DNA from: Bacillota bacterium
Lineage (GTDB): Bacteria; Bacillota_I; Bacilli_A; RFN20; CAG-826
Direction: 5' to 3'
DNA length: 10,553 nt
Assembly (NCBI GenBank): GCA_023457325.1
Contig: JAEWLX010000046.1
Location: 1 to 10,553, forward strand
Part shown: piece after piece, positions 5,922 to 10,553 of the stretch
Layout: the number at the start of each line of letters is the position of its first letter
Position numbering within the stretch: position 1 is the first letter of the stretch
Program-made: the position numbers and the translations under genes
Notes under the pieces: model-generated
Told to the model about the DNA's origin: nothing
The model's database searches: none
Seen by the model: only the letters and a program-made list of their open reading frames with translations

Positions 5922-5988
5922 AGTTTTGCTTAATTTTGAAAACTTTATTCATAATTGCTAATTAATATATTATTTTAGGAGATTTTGT

Positions 5989-7659
5989 ATGAATCAAACT
6001 ATTTCTAGTGGTATTTCTGTCTATGCTTTGGGTGGTCTTGGCGAAGTTGGCAAGAACATGTATGTTTTAGAAAGCGATACCTCAATTATTATCATCGATT
6101 CGGGAGTCATGTTTCCGGGTTCAGAAATGCCAGGAGTTGACTATGTCATTCCTGATTATACTCATTTAAAAAATAACCGCGGAAAAATCCGCGCCCTTTT
6201 TATCACGCATGGACATGAAGACCATATCGGCGGTATTCCTTTTCTTATTCAATCAGTCCATATTCCCGTTATTTACGCCCCAAAACTTGCGGCGGCATTA
6301 ATCAAACATAAACTTGAGGACATGCGCATTAAAGAGCCAGTAAAAATTATCGAGTATAACAGCGATTCTATTTTACAAGTTGATGTTTTTAAGGTTTCTT
6401 TCTTTCACGTCACCCATTCGATTCCTGATGCCTATGGAATTTGTGTTGATACACCAGATGGACGAATCGTCCATACCGGCGACTTTAAAATTGACTTAAC
6501 ACCTGTTGGACCAGACATCGAGTTAGATAAAATTGCCCGTCTTGGTTCAGAAGGCGTTGATTTGTTGTTAAGTGACTCGACGAATGCTGAAATAGAAGGT
6601 TATACGCCTAGCGAAACAAGCATTATCGCAGGCATTAATGAAATTTTTGGTAAAGCTGATGGTCGATTAATTGTCTCAACCTTTTCGAGCAATATTTCGC
6701 GCATTCAACAACTTGTTGAAGCTGCGATTAAACATAATCGCAAGATTGCCATTGTGGGACGAAGCATGGAAAACGCTGTCGCTACAACAAGAGCAATGGG
6801 CTATATCAAGCTGAGCGATAAAGATATTGTCGATTTAGATAATATTCAAAACTATCGCGCTAATGAATTATGTATTTTATGTACCGGCTCGCAAGGTGAA
6901 CCGATGGCCGCCTTAGCCCGAATTGCCAATGGTGAGCACAAGTCGCTTCGAATCTACCCAGGCGATACTGTCGTTTTCTCATCTTCAGTCATTCCTGGTA
7001 ACGGGGTCTTGATTGACAAAATTGTTAACCAACTCGTGCGAAGAGGCGCGAATGTTCTGACCAACTCCATTTTGTTAAACATTCATTCCTCGGGTCATCC
7101 CGCCAAACAGGAATTACGATTAATGCTTAAGCTTATTAATCCTCGCTACTTTATGCCTATTCATGGCGAATATCGTATGCTCAAACTCCATACCGACCTC
7201 GCTGTCGATCTTGGCATGGATCGCAAAAATACTTTCGTGATGGCAAATGGCGATACAATTACCCTTCGTAAGCGTCGTGTAACGGAAGGAGCGCGTGTTA
7301 CAGCGGATGCTATCTATATTGATGGTCGTGATATCAATGGTTTAAGCACCGCCGTTATCCATGATAGGGAAATATTAAAAGACGATGGCATGGTTGCTGT
7401 CTTGATTAGTATCGATTCCAAAGCTAATCGTTTGATTCTTCCGCCCGTTATTCATACTCGCGGTTTTGTTTTAGCTAATCATTCTAAACTAATTGCTGAA
7501 GGTGAGAGAATTATTAACGGCGAACTACAAAAATTGATGTCCGGTCGCGTTACTTTTAATGAAATAAAAAATACAATCAAAAACGCACTTGGCAAATACT
7601 TATTCGCTCAGACGGAAAGACACCCAATGATTATTCCTGTCATCATGAATCAAAACTAA
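5989..7659 (+). CDS. rnjA: Ribonuclease J
   Basis: 556 residues, the normal RNase J length. It is a metallo-beta-lactamase/beta-CASP enzyme with 5'-to-3' exonuclease and endonuclease activity, central to mRNA decay and RNA maturation in Gram-positive bacteria. Metal and catalytic motifs are present: HGHEDHIGG (74-82), THSIPDA with His143 (142-148), HTGDFK (162-167), then beta-CASP motifs including LLSDSTNAE (193-201), VSTFSSNISRIQQ (229-241), TGSQGEP (299-305) and HSSGH (366-370), and PIHGEYRML (390-398). The C-terminal domain (about 455-556) is complete. The start is fixed by AGGAGA seven bases before the ATG. It resembles RNase J1 more than J2, because every catalytic residue I can identify is kept. 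Maf follows after one base. Confidence 0.96.
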   Translation: MNQTISSGISVYALGGLGEVGKNMYVLESDTSIIIIDSGVMFPGSEMPGVDYVIPDYTHLKNNRGKIRALFITHGHEDHIGGIPFLIQSVHIPVIYAPKLAAALIKHKLEDMRIKEPVKIIEYNSDSILQVDVFKVSFFHVTHSIPDAYGICVDTPDGRIVHTGDFKIDLTPVGPDIELDKIARLGSEGVDLLLSDSTNAEIEGYTPSETSIIAGINEIFGKADGRLIVSTFSSNISRIQQLVEAAIKHNRKIAIVGRSMENAVATTRAMGYIKLSDKDIVDLDNIQNYRANELCILCTGSQGEPMAALARIANGEHKSLRIYPGDTVVFSSSVIPGNGVLIDKIVNQLVRRGANVLTNSILLNIHSSGHPAKQELRLMLKLINPRYFMPIHGEYRMLKLHTDLAVDLGMDRKNTFVMANGDTITLRKRRVTEGARVTADAIYIDGRDINGLSTAVIHDREILKDDGMVAVLISIDSKANRLILPPVIHTRGFVLANHSKLIAEGERIINGELQKLMSGRVTFNEIKNTIKNALGKYLFAQTERHPMIIPVIMNQN

Positions 7660-7660
7660 T

Positions 7661-8209
7661 ATGTTGATACTGGCATCAAAATCACCTCGAAGAAAAGAGC
7701 TTCTGCGCAAGATTTGCAATGATTTTGCTGTTATTTCTCCAGATATTAATGAAAATGAAAGCCGCAAAAATCCTTATGACCACCCTCTTGATGTTTCGCG
7801 CCTAAAAGCTTATGAGGTTTTCAAAAAGCATCCTCATGACGACATCTTAGCTTGTGATACGGTCGTTATTATTGATAATTCAATTCTCGGAAAACCTCAG
7901 GATGAAATAGATGCCTATCGCATGCTTAGAAAGCTCTCTGGTAAGCGCCATGTCGTCTTAAGCGGGTATACTTATATCAACTCTTCTAGAGAAATCAATA
8001 GAACCGTTAAAACGGAAGTCTATTTTAAAGAATTGAGCGATGATTTAATTGCTCGTTATATAAAAACCGGCTCTCCTTTTGACAAAGCCGGCGCTTATGG
8101 AATTCAAGATGGGTTTGATTTAGTTGATCACATCGTTGGAAGTTTCGACAATGTTATGGGTTTTCCAAGCGAAGATATCAGAAAACACTGTTTTAAAACG
8201 AATCAATAA
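7661..8209 (+). CDS. maf: Maf family nucleotide pyrophosphatase
   Basis: 182 residues. Maf proteins hydrolyse non-canonical and some canonical nucleoside triphosphates to monophosphate and pyrophosphate, acting as a house-cleaning enzyme; dTTP/UTP preference is typical of this subgroup but not provable here. Motifs in order: SKSPRRKELL (6-15), the DTVV loop with Asp66 (66-69), GKP (77-79), SGYT (101-104), DKAGAYGIQ (141-149) and NVMGFP (164-169). The start ATG lies one base after the rnjA stop (TAATATG) and has no clear ribosome site of its own, so it is probably translated by coupling. Its 3' end overlaps the convergent EIIB-like gene by 17 bases (8193-8209), with no terminator hairpin between them. 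Confidence 0.93.
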   Translation: MLILASKSPRRKELLRKICNDFAVISPDINENESRKNPYDHPLDVSRLKAYEVFKKHPHDDILACDTVVIIDNSILGKPQDEIDAYRMLRKLSGKRHVVLSGYTYINSSREINRTVKTEVYFKELSDDLIARYIKTGSPFDKAGAYGIQDGFDLVDHIVGSFDNVMGFPSEDIRKHCFKTNQ

Positions 8210-8564
8210 GCTTTTTAACTTCCTCGGCCGATCCATCGATAACTAATGTAATTTTGTTCGACATTTTGATAATTGATAATATCCCTAGGGCCTTAAGCGC
8301 TTCTTCATCAAGAAGGCTTTTTTCTTTTAAGACGAGCACGAGACGTGAAGATTTCGCTTGGTAAGAATCAATATTCGCCTTGCCGCCTAAAGCTTTTAAA
8401 AATGCATCACCATCAGATAAAACTACGTCTTTCTTTTTACTTTTCCAGTTTCGAATAAGACTAATTAATAGAATTAAAGCGATTAAAAGGGCAATCGAAA
8501 GCGCGAACCAAAAGGCGTTTTCTTTTAGAAATTCATTAAAAGGATTTGGGACTAAAAAAATCAT
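8193..8564 (-). CDS. Small membrane-anchored PTS EIIB-like protein lacking the phosphorylated cysteine
   Basis: 123 residues. An N-terminal segment (MIFLVPNPFNEF) is followed by one membrane span (about 18-37) with positively charged RNWKSKKK after it, which places the C-terminal domain in the cytoplasm. That domain (about 52-122) follows the glucose-type PTS EIIB pattern: AFLKALGGKANIDS (54-67), SRLVLVLKEKSLLDEEALKALG (73-94) and IIKMSN (98-103). In true EIIB the segment reads DACITRL and the cysteine takes the phosphate; here it reads QAKSSRL, so lysine 71 sits there and there is no cysteine in the whole protein. It cannot work as a classical phosphocarrier. The start at 8564 overlaps the spx stop (ATGA, 8561-8564), indicating coupled translation; a TTG at 8582 is less likely. 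Function unknown. Confidence 0.75.
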   Translation of the reverse strand: MIFLVPNPFNEFLKENAFWFALSIALLIALILLISLIRNWKSKKKDVVLSDGDAFLKALGGKANIDSYQAKSSRLVLVLKEKSLLDEEALKALGILSIIKMSNKITLVIDGSAEEVKKLIDSF

Positions 8565-9004
8565 TTCTTGTCGATTACGCAATCACGAGCGTGTGGACAC
8601 GAATTGAAATCAGGGCAATCATCAGCATTACAATGCCTTTCAAATATGCGTCTAGCTTGTGGGATAAATGAACGAATTTCTTCTTCGTTGTATCCAACCT
8701 GAATACGGCGGTCATTAACGACAATTGGTCTTTTTAAAACAGAGGGATTATCCCTGATAAAATCAATCATTTCCGAGATTGTAAGGTTATCGAGATTAAC
8801 TTTCTTTTCTTTGACGATTTTACTACGTTCAGAGATGATATCTTCCGTGCCATTTTCCGATTTAAAAAGAATCTCTTTTAATTCTTTTGGATCTAAGGTC
8901 GCATTAAAGATATTCCGTTCTTCAAAGGGAATTTTTTGTTCTTCGAACCATTTTTTAACTTTGCGGCAGCTTGAGCAGCTGGGGGATGTGTAAATTCTTA
9001 TCAT
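8561..9004 (-). CDS. spx: Spx family redox-responsive transcriptional regulator with Cys/His-rich C-terminal tail
   Basis: 147 residues. Spx binds the C-terminal domain of the RNA polymerase alpha subunit and redirects transcription under thiol stress; it has the ArsC fold. Key residues fall at the B. subtilis positions: redox switch C10-S-S-C13, Gly52 of GTEDIIS (alpha contact), Arg92 of KRPIVV, then RIQVGYNEEEIRSFIP (100-115). This agreement supports the ATG at 9004. An ATG at 9028 has a GGTGAT ribosome-site match but adds eight residues foreign to the family. After the domain comes a tail not found in B. subtilis Spx, C125-x4-C130-x5-C136-x5-C142 with His124 and His138, which could hold a metal. 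The end VIDKK lacks the LAN terminus linked to YjbH/ClpXP turnover. The EIIB-like gene is coupled behind it. Confidence 0.92.
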   Translation of the reverse strand: MIRIYTSPSCSSCRKVKKWFEEQKIPFEERNIFNATLDPKELKEILFKSENGTEDIISERSKIVKEKKVNLDNLTISEMIDFIRDNPSVLKRPIVVNDRRIQVGYNEEEIRSFIPQARRIFERHCNADDCPDFNSCPHARDCVIDKK

Positions 9005-9018
9005 AATTTCTATTCGTA

Positions 9019-9027
9019 ATTTTAACA
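9019..9027 (-). promoter_or_regulatory. Possible extended -10 promoter of spx
   Basis: Minus-strand TGTTAAAAT, a TGn extension with a 5/6 -10. The predicted start near 9012 would give a leader of about 8 bases before the ATG at 9004, with no Shine-Dalgarno. If the true promoter lies further upstream, the ATG at 9028 with GGTGAT becomes usable instead. Confidence 0.35.
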
Positions 9028-9054
9028 TATATCACCAGTTAAGTAGATACTATT

Positions 9055-9077
9055 TTTAAAAATAGCCCTTATGGCTA
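9055..9077 (-). terminator. Terminator-like hairpin on the minus strand between spx and trpS
   Basis: TAGCC (9063-9067) pairs with GGCTA (9073-9077) around a 5-base loop. Read on the minus strand the stem is followed at once by TTTTTAAAA. No minus-strand gene lies upstream of it in the window, so it would stop antisense transcription out of trpS or act as an attenuator if spx is transcribed from further right. The 5-bp stem is short. Confidence 0.4.
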
Positions 9078-9079
9078 AA

Positions 9080-9108
9080 TTGACACGACCCTAATTCGCG
9101 CCTATAAT
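9080..9108 (+). promoter_or_regulatory. Consensus sigma-A-type promoter of trpS
   Basis: A perfect TTGACA (9080-9085), a 17-base spacer and a perfect TATAAT (9103-9108). The predicted start near 9115 leaves only about 21 bases before the ATG, too little for a T-box or other leader regulator. Confidence 0.9.
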
Positions 9109-9123
9109 ATTAAAGACTTGAAC

Positions 9124-9128
9124 GGAGG
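9124..9128 (+). promoter_or_regulatory. Ribosome binding site deciding the trpS start
   Basis: GGAGG lies seven bases before the ATG at 9136. It excludes the in-frame TTG at 9118, which lies upstream of this site and almost at the predicted transcription start. Confidence 0.85.
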
Positions 9129-9135
9129 ACTTGAT

Positions 9136-10125
9136 ATGAACCGCGTTTTGAGTGGAATAAAACCGACTGGACAACTCACGCTCGGCAATTATCTTGGTGC
9201 TTTGAAACATTTTAAAAAATTTCAAGATACGGGTGATGTTTTTATTTTTATCGCCGACCTTCACGCCTTGACTCTTCCTATCGAACCAGATGTTTTACAA
9301 AACAACACTCGCGACTTAGTCGCTTTTTACTTAGCCAGCGGTCTTGACCCCCAAAAGGCAACTATCTTTTTGCAAAGTCAAGTTAGTGCTCATAGTGAAT
9401 TAACCGTTATACTACAAAACTATTTATACATGGGCGAACTCTCGCGCATGACGCAATTTAAAGACTTGTCGAGCAAAATGAATAATAACGCTATCGGTTT
9501 AGGCCTTTTTGCCTATCCTGTTTTAATGGCTGCTGATATTCTTCTTTATGATGCCTCGATTGTCCCGGTTGGCGAAGACCAAACACAGCACGTTGAACTG
9601 GCTCGTGACCTAGTCAATCGTTTTAATAAACGATATGGCGAGATTCTCGTCATGCCTAAAGCCCAGGTTACAAAGGTCGGAGCAAGAATCATGTCCCTAT
9701 CAGAGCCGACAAAAAAGATGTCAAAGTCTGATCCAAAAGGCGATATTTTTCTCAAAGATGATCTTGCCACAATCCGTAAAAAAATCATGTCCGCCGTGAC
9801 TGATTCAGGAAGTGAAATTAAATACGATATCGATTACAAACCCGGAATTGCCAATTTGCTGACAATTTATGCTTCTATTAAGGAAATCACTATTAATGAA
9901 GCTGAGAAACGTTTTTCGGGATACAAGTATGGCGAGTTTAAAAAAGCTGTTGCCGATGCCGTGATTGAAGAACTTGCACCTTTTAAAGAGAGATATGAAC
10001 AAATCTTAAATGGAGACCTTATCGAAAAAACACTACTCGACGGCGCTAAGCGAGCCGAAATAATTGCTAACACTACTTTAAATCGCGTTAAACACGCCGT
10101 AGGTCTTTTCGATGTTAAAAAGTAA
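9136..10125 (+). CDS. trpS: Tryptophanyl-tRNA synthetase
   Basis: 329 residues, the normal bacterial length. Class I enzyme that charges tRNA-Trp in the cytoplasm. Seen: SGIKPTGQLTLGNYLGA (6-22), which holds the HIGH-equivalent motif with Thr in first position as in B. subtilis TrpRS; MTQFKD (105-110); YPVLMAADILLY (127-138); VPVGEDQTQH (143-152); VGARIMSLS (181-189); and KMSKS (194-198). The C-terminal anticodon-binding helices follow and end at MGL-like VGLF. The protein itself contains no tryptophan, which would ease its synthesis when Trp-tRNA is low; that is an observation, not a known mechanism here. It is transcribed from a consensus promoter without a leader regulator, and its last 14 bases overlap the HAD phosphatase gene. 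Confidence 0.97.
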   Translation: MNRVLSGIKPTGQLTLGNYLGALKHFKKFQDTGDVFIFIADLHALTLPIEPDVLQNNTRDLVAFYLASGLDPQKATIFLQSQVSAHSELTVILQNYLYMGELSRMTQFKDLSSKMNNNAIGLGLFAYPVLMAADILLYDASIVPVGEDQTQHVELARDLVNRFNKRYGEILVMPKAQVTKVGARIMSLSEPTKKMSKSDPKGDIFLKDDLATIRKKIMSAVTDSGSEIKYDIDYKPGIANLLTIYASIKEITINEAEKRFSGYKYGEFKKAVADAVIEELAPFKERYEQILNGDLIEKTLLDGAKRAEIIANTTLNRVKHAVGLFDVKK

Positions 10126-10553
10126 AGAAAGATTATTGATTGCCGTCGATATGGACGGCACCCTTCTCACTAACGAGAAAGTTATCGCCCCCAAAACCAA
10201 ACGATTACTAAAAAAGTTAAATAAGCAAGGTCATCTTGTTATTTTGGCAAGCGGACGCCCCTCTCGCGCCCTTTATCGCTACTATGATGAACTCGAATTA
10301 AACTCGCCTCTCGTCTGTTATAACGGCGCTTTTGTTTTTCATCCCAAAGATGAAACATTCCCAAGAGTTGAATTCGAATTTCCCAAAGACACAGTTAAGG
10401 ATCTTTTTAAAAGTCTTAAGCCATATGTTAAAAACGTCATGTGCGAAAATGATACCGACATATGGATAAATGAGGAAGACTTATATCTCGCTCGCTTTTT
10501 TTGGTACGAAGGGATGAATATGCATTATGGTGACATCACCAAGACGCTTGATG
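10112..10553 (+). CDS. HAD superfamily Cof-type phosphatase, N-terminal part (runs off right edge)
   Basis: 147 residues are visible and the 3' end is outside the window. Cof-type (HAD subfamily IIB) enzymes dephosphorylate sugar phosphates, flavin or pyridoxal phosphates; the substrate cannot be told from this part. Motif I is DMDGTLL (13-19, nucleophile Asp13 and acid/base Asp15), motif II is LASGRPS (45-51) with Ser47, and LVCYNGAFVF (67-76) marks the start of the cap-containing region. The ATG at 10112 lies inside trpS in another frame, overlapping it by 14 bases, with a weak AGGT upstream (about 10100-10103), which suggests translational coupling in an operon with trpS. Metal-binding motif IV is beyond the edge, so catalytic completeness cannot be judged. 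Confidence 0.9.
   Translation, partial: MLKSKERLLIAVDMDGTLLTNEKVIAPKTKRLLKKLNKQGHLVILASGRPSRALYRYYDELELNSPLVCYNGAFVFHPKDETFPRVEFEFPKDTVKDLFKSLKPYVKNVMCENDTDIWINEEDLYLARFFWYEGMNMHYGDITKTLD

Noticed and set aside
8181..8194. AAAACA-C-TGTTTT palindrome near the end of maf as a terminator
   Set aside because: The loop would be a single base, so it cannot fold as a normal hairpin, and it is AT-rich coding sequence.
9029..9135. T-box or other riboswitch ahead of trpS
   Set aside because: The consensus promoter ends at 9108, only 27 bases before the ATG, and no T-box sequence or specifier stem is visible.
9546..10073. Three minus-strand open frames inside trpS
   Set aside because: They are shadows of a secure trpS frame, without start signals or similarity to any family.
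1..10553. CRISPR array, insertion sequence, phage or toxin-antitoxin genes
   Set aside because: I see no regularly spaced direct repeats, transposase or integrase motifs, or flanking duplications. The tRNA-Ser is followed by its own terminator with no partial copy of its 3' end as an attachment site.
1..10553. UGA read as tryptophan (genetic code 4)
   Set aside because: Conserved genes end in UGA exactly where their families end (def, spx, ylbF-like), and tryptophan is encoded by UGG.

Overview
The window comes from an AT-rich, low-GC Gram-positive bacterium (Bacillota, Bacilli side). Spx, RNase J, a YlbF-family protein, a YitT/DUF2179 membrane protein and a Gram-positive-type peptide deformylase all point that way. 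At least three genes (ylbF-like, def, spx) end in UGA, so UGA is a stop here and the Mycoplasma/Spiroplasma code is excluded. An archaeal/eukaryote-like prolyl-tRNA synthetase, compact gene packing and short leaders would fit a lineage near Acholeplasma/Izemoplasma or Erysipelotrichia. That placement is inference.

Layout, left to right. On the minus strand, a membrane-anchored protein with eroded GGDEF-like and EAL-like domains (373-2100) is followed 13 bases later by proS, which runs off the left edge. A tRNA-Ser(CGA) lies on the plus strand (2267-2357) and ends at a hairpin shared with a convergent YitT-family gene (minus, 2409-3431). Next comes a single plus-strand gene for a membrane-tethered thioredoxin-fold protein with a CxxC pair (3591-4346). 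It converges through a second hairpin on the minus-strand pair ylbF-like then rsmD (4386-5290), which overlap by ATGA. From a compact divergent promoter region, def runs rightward, followed by rnjA with its own promoter and then maf, one base after rnjA. Maf converges, with a 17-base overlap, on a minus-strand pair: spx, then a small membrane-anchored PTS EIIB-like protein coupled by ATGA. Finally trpS (plus, consensus promoter) overlaps a HAD/Cof-type phosphatase that runs off the right edge. No gene-free stretch exceeds 300 bases.

Most genes are housekeeping functions in protein synthesis and RNA metabolism: ProRS, TrpRS, tRNA-Ser, RsmD, deformylase, RNase J, and a relative of the YlbF factor that works with RNase Y in B. 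subtilis. The ylbF-rsmD and def-rnjA pairings resemble B. subtilis neighbourhoods with intervening genes removed (no ylbG, coaD or rpoY).

The unusual content is a set of proteins that keep a signalling fold but have lost its chemistry or gained a tail. These are the GGDEF/EAL-like protein without catalytic residues, an EIIB domain with lysine where the phosphorylated cysteine should be, and an Spx with an added Cys/His-rich C-terminus. The last two are translationally coupled. Many promoters are of the extended -10 type, with start codons very close to the predicted transcription start.
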